Positions 33,401 through 44,542 of a stretch of DNA of 64,000 bases are shown here, one piece after another. The translations under genes and the position numbers were made by a program. Within the stretch, counting starts at the first letter, position 1, and every line of letters starts with the position of its first letter. The stretch is from Pseudopyrenochaeta lycopersici (taxonomy: Eukaryota; Ascomycota; Dothideomycetes; Pleosporales; Pseudopyrenochaetaceae). Location: positions 186,001 through 250,000 of the forward strand of contig NHZP01000002.1 of NCBI GenBank assembly GCA_003313425.1, in the 5' to 3' direction. Below the pieces are notes generated by a model, which did no database searches, had not been told where the DNA came from, and saw only the letters and a program-made list of their open reading frames with translations.

Positions 33401-35277
33401 AATGTGTGTATTTGTTGTTCGATTCTAACGAGATTGTGAGGCCAATGGGAACGATATAGAAATAAGTGAAGAATCTCAGGGCAGGCTGACGAGGAATAGC
33501 AGTACTTGAGAAATCATGATAAATCCGATTCAAAGAGAGGCCATGCAATTGTTCTTACCGGTGAACCAGCGGCCCTGTCACGAGCGCGTTACTTTGACCA
33601 ACCAGCGATTTTTGGCCATCACCTTTAGAACTGCAGGCCCATCCACGGCCACAGTGGTGTAACATCCACGTCGAATCAGGGGTACATCAATAGCCCTCTA
33701 GAGAATCCACCTCGATGTGTATCCTATGAATTCGCGTCGGTGTTGTCACTGGATGCATATGCGAATGCGCCTTCGTGAGAGCCTAGGTGGCATTCGCGGC
33801 TCCTAGGTTGTGATTATATGCGAATTACCCGATCTTCGAGGATTTGACAATCTGTGGCAGCAATATAGTGATTTGCGGTCACTATGAAGGTGTTGAATTT
33901 GTCGAAGATATCCAGGGCCGCGGAGTGCTGCTCTATGTCTGCTTCCACTATCTGCTGTTTCGCGTAAGAGGCCTTATTCCCGCAAACAACGCTCCGCCAC
34001 CAGCGGCCACTATAACTACCGTTTCAATCTAGGAACTAAGATAGTAACATAGCACTTCATGCATTTGTTTTTTCTTTCATTTTGACTACCCTCAAACCTA
34101 ACACCTTTGATGATCTTGAGGTTTTGATGTTCTTTGCTTAAGGCTTGGCATGTATGAACAGCGGTATGAACATGTCAGCCGAAGTGTCTGGCGGGGCTGC
34201 CATGTCATGGCCTTTGCAGTCGGTGCAGGTATGGCCAACAGCGGGATTTTACTTGATAAATTTACGATGCGTAAATGTTCCGTAGAACGCGATAATCTTG
34301 TTCCAGTAATAATTAACGACAGCGAAGTAGAAGTTGATACATCCTGCAATAAGCCTCACTTGCGAAGCTTCGGTTTGTCCATTGTGGTAATGGATGCGCG
34401 GGTTGATAAAGCAGTGGTGGGAATGCTATTCTTCACGGTTATTTGACGAGGTAGCCCCAGAGTAATTTTGACGCAATATAACTCCCCAATCTTGATACCA
34501 ATGCGATTTACCTTAATGCTGAGTTCTGCATGGAAACATTAGTACGTGTATTCACGAGGAAATAATGCAAGAACAATGTACATAGACCACGCATCGTTCC
34601 GACGTCAAACTCCAGCCATCTTGGGAAGCTTCACAGGTATTTAGGAGCTGTCTTGTAGTAGCTACAGCCTGAAGCAGTATCGTGTGCAACTAGGTCATGT
34701 TGCTGTCGACAAGCACTGCTATTATTTCTGAGCGTGCTGGCCTTGCTCTCTCATTCTCTCTGAGTTGGAAGGTGCGATTGCGGCACCCGAAAAGAGCAAT
34801 GCAGAACCTGCCTGAAATCGCATTGCTTGGGCCCAGGAACAATCAGGAATTCTACAAAAATGTAGTACGCAATGAATACTATTACTAGTCACATCCCGTT
34901 AGTCTGTGTTGGGTTTCTGCAACTATTAGACCGGCAGCGGAAATTGTGCTGTTGATGCACCTATAATAATTCACCTGAGGTATAGGCCTGACTGAAGGAC
35001 CCTGTCTTATGACGGGCAGTGCATTTGCATCTAGAGACTAGCTGGGCAGGCAGGACTTCTCAATGTCAAGACGAGTTTGTGTGAGTTTAGCTATGGTTTG
35101 GATTTGTATTATCAATTGGGTAATCCGTGCGAGATTCTGTTGCCCTGCAGACTTAGACGACATGACGAGATTTTGATGGGAATGGAGCAGGATCTGTTCG
35201 GATTAGCGCTAACTATCTATATACACTCGTAGTTTCTGAGACTAGTGCGATCGCTCGATAAGCAACCCTTTCACAAT
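33401..35277. other. AT-rich stretch without supported genes
   Basis: Short frames occur on both strands (for example about 98 codons at 34150-34446) without recognisable domains. The 33.8-34.0 kb part is open on both strands but lacks a start and homology. It probably contains the promoter of the Helo-like gene at its left end and decayed DNA elsewhere. Confidence 0.4.
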
Positions 35278-35589
35278 TACGGAGGTGCCTTTCAAAAGTT
35301 CTTGCTGGAATTGTGCAAGGCGGAAGCAATGCTAAGACTTTTTATGCTAACTACTGTATACCGCGTTAGGAGTCTGTATAACAGTAACAACAAAAGTCTC
35401 TTTTTATTACACTATCATATTCGCCTCGCTTTAACGAATAAGAAGATCTAATTTTTAGAATTTTATTATTTTCTGTTATCTTAAAATAAGAGGGCAAAGT
35501 ATAAAGTACCTCCTTACTTTAATGTTCCTAAACTTGGCAGAAAAAGCCATATTTTGGCTGAGCAAGAACTTTTGAAAGGCACCTCCGTA
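35278..35589. mobile_element. MITE with 29-bp perfect terminal inverted repeats
   Basis: The left end 35278-35306 and the right end 35561-35589 are perfect inverted copies of 29 bases; the outer end reads TACGGAGGTGCC. Taking CGGAGGTGCC as the true terminus leaves TA on both sides, matching the TA target-site duplication of Tc1/mariner elements. The interior of about 250 bp is AT-rich with no transposase, so the element is non-autonomous. Perfect ends suggest fairly recent activity or slow decay. Confidence 0.8.
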
Positions 35590-36510
35590 CCTATAATCTA
35601 ATATCTTCCACAAAAGGCTTTCGCGCAATCACAAGCCATACTGCGCATTGCAGTAGATTGGGACTGTCAAAGTTATGTGCCAGGATATTGGACAATTTAG
35701 AGCAAAAAATGTATCGTAGACTACTACGAAGAGAACTATCAAAAGCAAAAGAATGAGATTAAGAACAAATACGGAAAATCCCACGGCTGGGAGTGTCCGG
35801 ACATGCAGTGGAAGTGCTTGTATGTCCATGATCGTTATGAATTTGTTTACCGACCGCTTGTTTTGACTTCGCGTTATGAACCATTTCCGCGCCCCACTAT
35901 TCATGTTCAATCGTTCTAGCCTCAATTAATAATACCTGACACTTGCTACTCTACATCTTTCTATTCGAGATAGTTACGAAGCTGTTTTTATGCGTTTCTA
36001 AGTAGAGATATATATTTAAGAATATATACGTACTAAGTGCTACTCTGATTTATAAATAGTCTATTTATTACCTTCATAGACTTGCATTACTCTAGATAAA
36101 AAGCTACAATACTACTAGCTAACAATACTAGTCATATAGTATTACCCTAGTTAAAGCTTTATAATCCCGCCGCTAGTATCACCGTTTGGGTCAACCTTTA
36201 ATATGGCGGACATGTCGTGCTCGTTCCTTTCTGGCGAACATCTTATGATGTAGCTGATGCTGTCCCAAATCTAGGCTGGTCCAAATATAGTTTAACCTAT
36301 ATCTATATTGGCTAGCAAAGGGGTCGTCCACGAGTAAATAGGGGACACTGTTGCCTTGAAGACTACATATTACAAGACATACAGCAGAAAGGACAAGAAG
36401 ATTAATACAGGAGATATAGTTCAGATGATCCTCTTGTACAGTACAGTAATGTCACATCAGTGTGTGTTTACAACGCCCCTCCGTAAGACAATGCAGATTC
36501 ATTCTCCTTA
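35590..36510. other. AT-rich stretch
   Basis: No supported gene. A minus-strand frame at 35925-35629 encodes a hydrophobic segment (VFVLNLILLLLIVLFVVVY) that could be a relic of a membrane anchor, but nothing else confirms it. The part at 36000-36180 is extremely TA-rich. Confidence 0.4.
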
Positions 36511-37488
36511 TCACTCTATTCCAGTCATTAGTATCGCTTTCAACGCCTTTCCTTCAACTTTCAAACTGTGATTATCACGAATGAAATCTCTTAGAGACTC
36601 TAAAGTGTAGAAAGCCATCCACCAAATGTCTACATTGTTCTTGCGATTCAATCCAACTGCCTTCAGGTCATAGGCCGCGAATAGTTCAGCTAGTTTTCTA
36701 GGAGAAATTTGTGGAAGCGGACCTTCATCAGTAGTTGCGAGTCTCACTGAAAACGGATATTGTGTCCAATCGCGAAAGGTCTTTACAGGTGGTAGCGACG
36801 AGTATCCTTTGACTTGGTCATTGCATTGCGGTGTCGTGACCAGTTTTGTACCGGATAAAAGGCCAGCCAGGACAGTGAGATCTCGAACGGCGTCATTCGC
36901 CGCAGAATGCTGTTGCGAATTATGACGATTATCAATAATTCCTAGACCTTGAACTGCAGCTATGAGTCCAAGTCGAACGCCTTCGCACTGCGCTGTCACA
37001 AGTTCCTGGACATCTACCCAGGCTGAAAAGTAAGAAGCAAGGGAAGGATAATGTTCAGATATCCATTTAAACTCCATTTGCAAGTCATATCCGACAAGGA
37101 TAAGTTTGCCAAGATTCTGGAAGTCCATCAAGATTTTTTCAATCGCTGGACCTGCTTGAAGCTCGTTCTCTACGTATATCGTTTCGCCATGTCTTTTGAA
37201 TTCGTACTGTTTCTTATTTCTATCGTGAATGTCGATAGTAAATGCCTGAACGTCGTTTTCATCAAAGAAGCGGCACCTTCCTATACAGAAGCGAGGTGTA
37301 TTTTCACCAACTAAGAGTATTGCGAGGCCTATTTTACTTATTCTCCATGGTGATGCTTCCATGTCGAATGCTACAAGAATATTATTTGACATTTGGTCTT
37401 TTAGTTCTTTAAGGTCCGTTAATTTGGAACTCCAGAGTGGTTCCATGTGAGAGGTCTTGAAAGTTGGTTTGCCGTTCCTGAAAATCAT
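36511..37488 (-). CDS. DEDDh 3'-5' exonuclease-fold protein (Gfd2/YDR514C-like)
   Basis: A single frame of 325 residues. The exonuclease residues are all visible: Asp42 and Glu44 (AFDMEAS), Asp135 (GYDLQMEF), then His194 and Asp199 (HSAANDAVRD), which gives the DEDDh set. Fungal genomes carry many such proteins related to the C-terminal nuclease domain of Gfd2 and YDR514C, mostly uncharacterised. The gene is intact although it sits in an AT-rich block between a MITE and an NRPS relic. Its substrate, DNA or RNA, cannot be told from sequence. The chosen start is the first ATG of the frame; an alternative ATG lies at residue 15. Confidence 0.75.
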   Translation of the reverse strand: MIFRNGKPTFKTSHMEPLWSSKLTDLKELKDQMSNNILVAFDMEASPWRISKIGLAILLVGENTPRFCIGRCRFFDENDVQAFTIDIHDRNKKQYEFKRHGETIYVENELQAGPAIEKILMDFQNLGKLILVGYDLQMEFKWISEHYPSLASYFSAWVDVQELVTAQCEGVRLGLIAAVQGLGIIDNRHNSQQHSAANDAVRDLTVLAGLLSGTKLVTTPQCNDQVKGYSSLPPVKTFRDWTQYPFSVRLATTDEGPLPQISPRKLAELFAAYDLKAVGLNRKNNVDIWWMAFYTLESLRDFIRDNHSLKVEGKALKAILMTGIE

Positions 37489-37859
37489 CGTTTCAGTGCA
37501 GATGACCGAAGTCGGTCAATCTTATTGAATGGAGGCAACAGGCCGAGCCGAAGGATGTTGGATAGGGAAACAGTGCAGGTTGTGCAGAGACTGTGGTTGT
37601 GGTGAAAGTTTTAGCGGTGTCGTGCGATCAGAATTTGCGGGGACTAAAGCTAACGAACAGAATAGTGAGAGATAGTGTAGGCCTTTTAAGGAAATTTGTG
37701 ACTCATATTTAAAGTGCAAACCGTGGTTCCTTTGGTACGCCAAAAAAAAAATAGAGTGTGGTAGGAATGGTACATTGAAGACTAAGTGGTTTAGCGCCCA
37801 AGCCGCGTCAACGCATCCCACGGGCCAGCGACGTATCGACCTCAAACACCCTCGAGCGT
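37489..37859. other. Spacer upstream of the DEDDh nuclease
   Basis: Contains the presumed nuclease promoter, a 10-A run near 37742-37751 and the boundary with the NRPS relic. No gene was recognised. Confidence 0.4.
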
Positions 37860-39290
37860 ATACTTGTAGTCTGCTTAGGCACTTGTGTTATCTTCCTCGG
37901 TTGTGTTCCCTTGCATCTGTTGAAGCCTTTGCCCAGATCCTATATGTCCCACTCCAGCCACTGGATCGGAGCTCGTCGTTCACCGCACTTGGCGGGCATT
38001 CGCTGGCTGCTATTCAGTTATCCAATTTCATGAAGCAGCACGATTACTTGATCGTCGCGTTTTAGGTGTTGCGACTAAATTGTATCGATCGATTGGAGAT
38101 GGCGATCAGCAAGAACAAATTGCACGAAGAACGCCACCAAGAACGAGGATGACGATAGGTCTACGCCCGCAACTGACTTACAAAAGTTGTTGCTCCAGCG
38201 CTCATTACAGGATCCCACTTTTTGTGCACTCATTGGTATAGCTACATATATCGGAAATGCCGATGCCATGCCGACGGCCTGTGAGCTGCATGAGGCGATT
38301 GTCGCTGCTGGCTCAGCACATCAGATCTTTCAGACCCGCTTCGAACTATTCACGTACATGCTGCACGACCTTAACCGACTGCATATAGATTGACACGAGA
38401 TCAGTGTACCCACAAAGGCAGAGTTTGAGGCTGTATGCACGGCCTATGAGAAGCAAGCCTGGCACGACCCGAGCGCGACGACATGCGCCGATGTCGAGGT
38501 GCCATACTGTCAGATCACATGCATTTCGATCCCAGACTGCCAGAAAATAGTTCTAATAACTTGCATACACCACGTCTTGACCGATGCGTTCTCAGCAGTG
38601 ATATTTTGGCGGGACGTGGAGGGCGCACTAGCCAGCGATAAAGTACCTCGCTACCCCCGTATTCAGGATTTTGCACACTTCGTGCATACAAGCGAGAAAA
38701 CATTGATCGTGTGCGCATGAAGTTCGAGAAGATTATCAAGAACCTACTAATGACAGCGGTGTTGCAGCGGCCTGGCCTCTTTTCCTGAACCGAATTATCG
38801 CGCAGAGTCGTGTGGGCTTCTCTGTCAGACTTTCAGAGCGGACTGTGCCATGGCCTCAAGAGGAATCCGTTCTGGGGTCACTGGCCGGCTGAGGCGCCTT
38901 CAGCACTTCCATTGCGCCAGAGGCCACGGTGCACGAATGCCTCACTGAAGTTCACGAGACGACGCTGGACCTTATCGAATTAGATGGTCTCACACACAGC
39001 CTCCCTGAGTCGCTGATGGTGGACACGCGCACCAACACTTCCAATGTGCTTTGCTTCCTCGATATACCTCATTCTTCCCCAAATTGGAGCTTCCGTGAGT
39101 AGCAAGGACACAACTATCTATCGACTGGTATATCTTCCTAGACTATGATGGAGGTGTGAAACCCAGTTTGAAGTCCAAGCTCAACACGTTGACTTCAGTT
39201 GGGCACAGGCGATATCCAGCCTGCCCAGCGACATCCTAGCCCAGCCAACCTATGCACCGCATGGAACTTTAGTAGGTCAGCTATCAAGGT
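37860..39290 (+). pseudogene. NRPS thiolation-condensation relic
   Basis: A carrier-protein core is visible at 37960-38060 with SSSFTALGGHSLAAIQL, including the phosphopantetheine Ser in GGHS. It is followed, after stops and frame changes, by condensation-domain pieces: CELHEAIVAAGSAHQIFQT, a TGA after NRLHID (TGG to TGA would fit RIP), CIHHVLTDAFS (the HHxxxDG motif with changes), SRVGFSVRLSERTVPWPQEE, another TGA near 38891, and QAQHVDFSWAQAISSLP. No adenylation domain is present. The relic shows that an NRPS or NRPS-like gene once lay here. It cannot encode an enzyme now. Confidence 0.75.
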
Positions 39291-40130
39291 AGTTGAATAG
39301 TAGGTTCAAGGCTAAGCAAGCTGCGTAACCAACCCCCTGAACTAAAAAATTTATGCATCATTATTTTTAAATGGAACCCCTTTAACTACGTCTCTGGTGC
39401 GATGCAACTAACTAAATCTATCGTCTCGAAGAGGAAACACATGATGAGGATAGCCACGGTAACCGGGGATGCAGTCGCTAGTAAGGTACAAGCCTCCTTA
39501 ACACAACGGTTGCCATACATTGATGGCGATGTCAATGGCAAACGGACAGCTGCGAAAAAGCAAGTTGTATACGGTTATGAACGTGAACTATGCCAAGGCA
39601 TCTCCTCTAACAAGTGGTTCATCGAAGACGTCAATGAATGGACCACCTACACGTGTTGAGAAGTATCAAGGAAACTGAGATTCTTGGGAGGCTAAAGTAG
39701 ATATACAAAGAGCGGTTGGTCCGTAGGGGAAGCGAAGATCCTAAAATGCTATTGAAAGCGGCCAAAGACCGGCAAGGAAGGGCGCCTGAATTCAATTAGA
39801 GGTAAAAGGGACTCACGATAGAAAATTACATGTCACAAAAAGGAGTCACAGGTGTCGCACTATATGGCTGAGCAGACGGGAAGCCCTGGGGAGATTTTAA
39901 CACGCCCTTCCAATGCGACACCAATTGATCCCTTAATAAAACGTTTCCAACTGCTTGAGGGGTAGCACTTGCGCCATTCTTGGAGCAGCTCGTTTCTGTC
40001 TCATCTGTTGTTTTAGTGATGTTAACTTTACCGCAAATAGTGCTTAATTACAGCCTGTTCGCACCAGTGTTGTGCCCTAGGAGATGCCACTGAGGCATGC
40101 GTGTCGTCCTGTTTTAAGTCACGTACTAGC
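39291..40130. other. Spacer with decayed DNA
   Basis: An 85-codon plus frame (39402-39659) is open but carries no domain I recognise. The rest has frequent stops. It may contain remnants of the retrotransposon whose RNase H relic follows. Confidence 0.35.
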
Positions 40131-40373
40131 GTACTAGAGTACTAACGTGTCTCACAAGCGAGCGCCGCAGTCCAAAATACTATAGCTATAGAATTATAGA
40201 ACTTTTTAGTCTAAGAAGTTAGCAAATACTTTAAAATTAGTATAAGAAGCTATCTTTAAGTTTACAGAGTATTTAATATTACTAATGTTGAGATATAGGA
40301 GACAATGTTTTGAGATTTTTGGTGTATTTTGGACTGCGGCGCTCGCTTGTGAGACACGTTAGTACTCTAGTAC
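40131..40373. mobile_element. MITE with 50-bp perfect terminal inverted repeats
   Basis: Bases 40131-40180 and 40324-40373 are perfect inverted copies of 50 bases. The outer part reads GTACTAGAGTAC. If the element proper begins at CTAGAGTAC, each end is flanked by TA, as for Tc1/mariner insertions. The interior of about 143 bp is very AT-rich and has no coding capacity. Its ends differ from those of the element at 35278, so the two belong to different families. Confidence 0.8.
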
Positions 40374-40417
40374 GTAGTGTAAAGCCAACACCTCTGACTA
40401 TAGTATCGCTAGGGTCT

Positions 40418-40739
40418 TATCGCATTGCAACTCAAACGGTGTTCTGCGGAGAACAACTACGCGATCTACGATAAAGAGCGACTTACTTCCTGCTACTTAG
40501 AACAATGCCTTGAACTAGAAGATATTGCTTTCCCTGCTACCATGCTTATTAGTTATAAGAACGAGCAGTACTTTGCAGCTACAGAGAATCTGAGGCACCG
40601 TCAAGGCCGATGGTCCGAGTACCTGTCCCACGTCCAGTTCGAGGCCACATATCGGCCTATTCAATATGGCGAGACTCCAGACGCACTGAAGCAGATTTTA
40701 ATATCAATTTTCCTGAAAAGAAGTCTTAAAAGCTGGTAA
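40418..40739 (+). pseudogene. Ty3/gypsy retrotransposon reverse-transcriptase/RNase H relic
   Basis: A frame of about 104 residues reads SAENNYAIYDKERLTS, then ISYKNEQYFAATENLRHRQG, RWSEYLSHVQFEATYRP and GETPDAL. These match in order the gypsy-type RNase H landmarks (NYDIYDKELLA, TDHKNLxYF, RRQARW, YRPGxxxxxDALTR). The catalytic TDH is changed (SYK), and the element is only a fragment without LTRs I can define. Confidence 0.8.
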
Positions 40740-42442
40740 ATAGGCACTGCTACAGTCCAAGCTGTTTCAACAAGTAGCGTAACTAATAAAGGCATACCTT
40801 CGTCGGTCTGTCTGGCAAAGCACTATTTCTGAGAAAATTGACTTATATTATTAGCTTGTCCGAATCACAATGTTGAACCATTAGTCTTACTTATTTCATA
40901 CAATACACCTATTGGTAGCATGCCTCAGATATTTGCAGCGAACATACTCAGTATGCAAAGTAGATAAATCCTCTTTATATTATATAAGTATATAACTTAT
41001 AGCAAAGGTGCTACACAAATGGACTCTCTTCAGTATGATCTCAGTCTTTATAAGCTTTGCTGTTTGCTTTTCAGCGGGACTCCTGCTGAGCGTCGTGCTC
41101 ATAAATTGCAAGGTCAAGTCATAGAACTGAAAAAGGATAAATCAGATTGCAGGACACCCCTGCTTCTTGGGAAGATTTGTAGCTGCTCTACTCAGCACTT
41201 ACCCTTGCCCAGGGTGTCTGCGCGCATCTGCGATCATCGCCAATTCGAGACTAGCTCAGTGCCCATGTTCGCACGCCCTTCGAGTGATCAGGTCCTGTCG
41301 AAGTACATATTCCGAACATGGTCCTCCTTCAGGTACTTTTCAATTGAAAACTCAGTACGATTCACTGCTTTTCGTCGTCTTCAGAGTATCGACAACCACG
41401 AATCAAAATCACATTACAGACACGTCCTTCACTTGGTAATCAATGAAGACAGCAATTCGTTACATCAGCTCAGAATGCAATGCCACAGCATAATAGGAAA
41501 GCTCATCATCTCACCCACAGCATTCAACTTAGTACGCATCTGAGCGGCATACCGCTGGGTTCCCACCATCCATAGTCCGATGGTAGCCGTTGGGAAACAT
41601 CTAAGCGACTGACATCGCCTCTGCTATCGCCGCAGCTATCGTCCTTCCGAAGTGGGATCTTCATTCCTTGCGACACAAACCTTGGAGCCGAGTTTCACTG
41701 TCCTGCTGGGCGCGTGCCTCATGTCTTCCAAGTGCCAAGCACGTGCCGCACAGCCGGTATGACATCCCGGGCAAGCGGCCGATAGCGTATCCTACGTAAT
41801 CCCTAGACAGCCATCAGCCAATACAAGACGTTTACTCCCAGCCGATGAAGCATTTTAGAAGAAACCCCAGAAATCGATGCCTTTGTCACATCTTGTCCGC
41901 GGAGCGCTAGCGGGTTAGGCGACCCAAGGCTCTCCAGCTCCTTCCCTAAACCTCCTTGCCTTCCTTGCTGACGAGTCAGTTTAGTCACTGATATAGAGTG
42001 TTGTGGACCATAGATTCCAGCACCGCCAACGCGGTCATGAGAATAAGCCTCCAATCGCTGTCGAATTATTACCAGGACTAGCCTCATCTTACCCGACGTG
42101 CGGGCAACAGAGCAAATGAGCCTCTACCGAGTATCTGGGAACTCTTGGTATCATCAGCCACATTTCTATGTTGTTTGAACAAGGAAGGTGAGCAACTGCT
42201 TGGGCTGGGCGAGGCTTGGTGGTGTGTAGGCGATAGTGGTGATACGGATTGGATCACCTGTATTCTGTTATAAATTAGGCAAGCAACGACATCACGATAG
42301 TCTCTCCTTGCGCACTTCTTCCTCTCTTCGTTTCTCAAGACTTCGAAGTGCCTTTCGAGCTTGATCTCCAGATCACTAATATTCTGTTCCAAACACTCCA
42401 TTTCGCGCTGTTTCCTTTCTACTCGTTTCTTCTACAGGCAAT
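40740..42442. other. AT-rich spacer grading into transporter promoter
   Basis: A 174-codon plus frame (41019-41543) is present, but its translation shows no domain and I do not call it. The right part (41550-42442) is more GC-balanced and presumably contains the promoter and leader of the NSS transporter. Confidence 0.4.
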
Positions 42443-44542
42443 ATGAACGTTGCTAGGCGGGTGTTCGAGAAGCTCGCACCTCCGCCAAAAAAGGGCGACG
42501 ATGGTCGTGATGTCTTTGGAAATCGCGCACAGTTCGTACTCTGTGCGATGGGTGGAGCTGTCGGACTAGGAAACCTGCTACGCTTTCCTTCTGTCGTTTA
42601 CAACAACTACGGTCTTCAGTTCTTCATACCTTACCTTATTGCGCTTTTCTTCGTCGCCCTTCCGGTGCTGGTCCTTGAGATTGCCATTGGTACGACTTTT
42701 CGCGGCGGTCCAGTCCTTGCGTGGCACAGTGCAAACAAGCGGGCCAAAGGAATTGGTCTCTCCGTGGTTTTTAATGGTGTAAGAAGTTCCTGCGTAATCC
42801 CATTCAATGCCTATGCTGATTTGATCTTGCTTTAAGTACACCGTCGTCACATACTACATCCCGCTTCTGGCTTGGATCATGAAGTACTTCCGACGCTCCT
42901 TCCAGAATCCCCTGCCGTGGAAGGACCAAGACCTCAGCGAGTATTTCAGCAACGAGATTATTGCAAACGTGGCTCCTTCGGTCGTCGGTAGCTTCAACCC
43001 TGATGGCAGCGTTGCCCAATACACCCAGTACGTGGGGACAGGCATGTTAGGGGAAACGGCAGGTTGGGCCATCTTCACCTGGTTTGTCACCTGGCTCTGC
43101 GTTTTCAGGGGCGTTGGCTTGACTGGGCGCGTTATCTACATCACCATGGGTCTTCCACTTGTCTTGATTATTATCTTGATAGGGAGGGGAACTTCTCTTC
43201 CCAATGCAGGCGATGGTATCAAGTTGTACTTCGGTACATGGCGTACGTCCGCACTCCAGAGTCCTCAGATCTGGCAGGGTGCTTTTGGTCAGATATTCTT
43301 CTCCATCGGTGTTGGTTTTGGTTACTTCACCTCGTGGGCATCGTACTGCTCGCAGCATTCGAATGCTGTGCAAGACGCACTCATCATTGGCATAAGCAAC
43401 TCCTTGGTCGAGATCATCGCCGCCTTTTCCGTCTTCGGTGTCGTAGGATACTTGGGGTTGGACCCATCTGATGGCCAGAGTCTAGGAACTTTTGTCACGG
43501 GCTTCATAACTTACCCGGAGGCTCTTGCACAGATGCCCGGCGCTCCCTTTTTTTCCGTCGTCTTCTTCTTCACGCTCTTCCTTCTTGGTCTAACGTCTGC
43601 CTTTTCGCTCCTCGAAGTCATGACAACTCTCATCATGGACTCTGATTGGGGTAAGCGTATCCCTCGCTGGGTAGTCTGCACGCTCGTTACGGTGGCCTCT
43701 GCACTGATCTCTTTGATCTATTGCACAGAATTTGGTCTGCAGGCTCTCGATGCGGTTGACACGTATGTCAACGATATTGCGCTCTTTTTTGTCGTTTGGT
43801 GTGAGACGTTTGCGGCGACCTCCATCTACCGTTGTCGTGACGTCGCCAATCAAGTCGGGTGGATCAGCTTCCTCATTTACACTGTCGGTTTTGCTGTCGC
43901 TCAGATCCTCGGGATCGGTATCGCCTACGCCGCCACGCCAGGCATCGGTGCTGGCGTCGGCTTTGCCATCTACTTTGCGTCCGCTGCTATAAGTGTGTTT
44001 CTGGCCAAAACTCCAGGCATCCCGGCACCCAGATTCTGGGGAAACAACAACTTCATGAGTCGCTTCTGGTGGGTTGCATTCTACTCCGGAAATCAGCTCA
44101 CCCGAGACCTCAACGTTGTTATTGGTGTGGGCAAGAACTGGAATATCCCCATGTTTTGGGCACCGATCATGAAGGTAGGCCACCAACCATTACTGAAATT
44201 ATCTCCTGTAAGCATCAAGTTGACTCTACATGACAGTACATCTCTGGTCCCATTCTCGCGATTGTTTTATCGTTCGCGTATCCTAAATTTACCACGCAGC
44301 ATATGTACGATCCCATCATGATCTATGGGTTCAGTATCGTACATCTTGTCGTTCCAACCGTTGTCCTGGGTTTCTTGTTGCCATCTTGGTTCAACTGGAT
44401 TATTCCAGCGGCAAAGATTCCGGTGGGCGATAAGCCAGTTGCGCCTATGGAGACTATCGACAACTCACAGGAAATTGCACGCGCTGTTAGTGAGGAAAGT
44501 GGTAGTGCATACCAGGAGCCGGAGTTGGAGATGAAGCAATAA
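42443..44542 (+). CDS. SLC6/NSS-like sodium-dependent transporter
   Basis: Three exons (42443-42778, 42837-44174, 44237-44542) encode 659 residues. Introns are 58 and 62 bp with GTAAGA and GTAGGC donors. The first transmembrane region carries GGAVGLGNLLRFP, the unwound TM1 signature of neurotransmitter:sodium symporters (GxxxGLGNxWRFP). The region LEIAIGTTFRGG and about twelve hydrophobic segments follow, and the C-terminal tail is acidic and cytosolic-looking. Fungal members take up amino acids or related solutes; the substrate is unknown. The N terminus (MNVARRVFEKLAPPPKKGDDGRD) is a typical short cytosolic lead. No broken motif was seen, and it is flanked by long spacers. Confidence 0.9.

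Noticed and set aside
33840..34030. Stretch open on both strands resembling a nucleotide-binding start in one frame
   Set aside because: A GAGGGALFAGI-like string appeared in one minus frame but stops soon after, and no further FAD- or NAD-binding motifs follow.
40121..40385. CRISPR-like or palindromic array
   Set aside because: The repeats form one inverted pair with a single interior, so this is a MITE; eukaryotic context also excludes CRISPR.
41019..41543. 174-codon plus-strand frame
   Set aside because: Unrecognisable translation with overlapping open frames in AT-rich DNA; no evidence beyond length.
41560..41610. Imperfect hairpin CCATC...GATGG with flanking TCCCA/TGGGA
   Set aside because: Only short paired arms with bulges; it does not fold as a tRNA and is within chance expectation.
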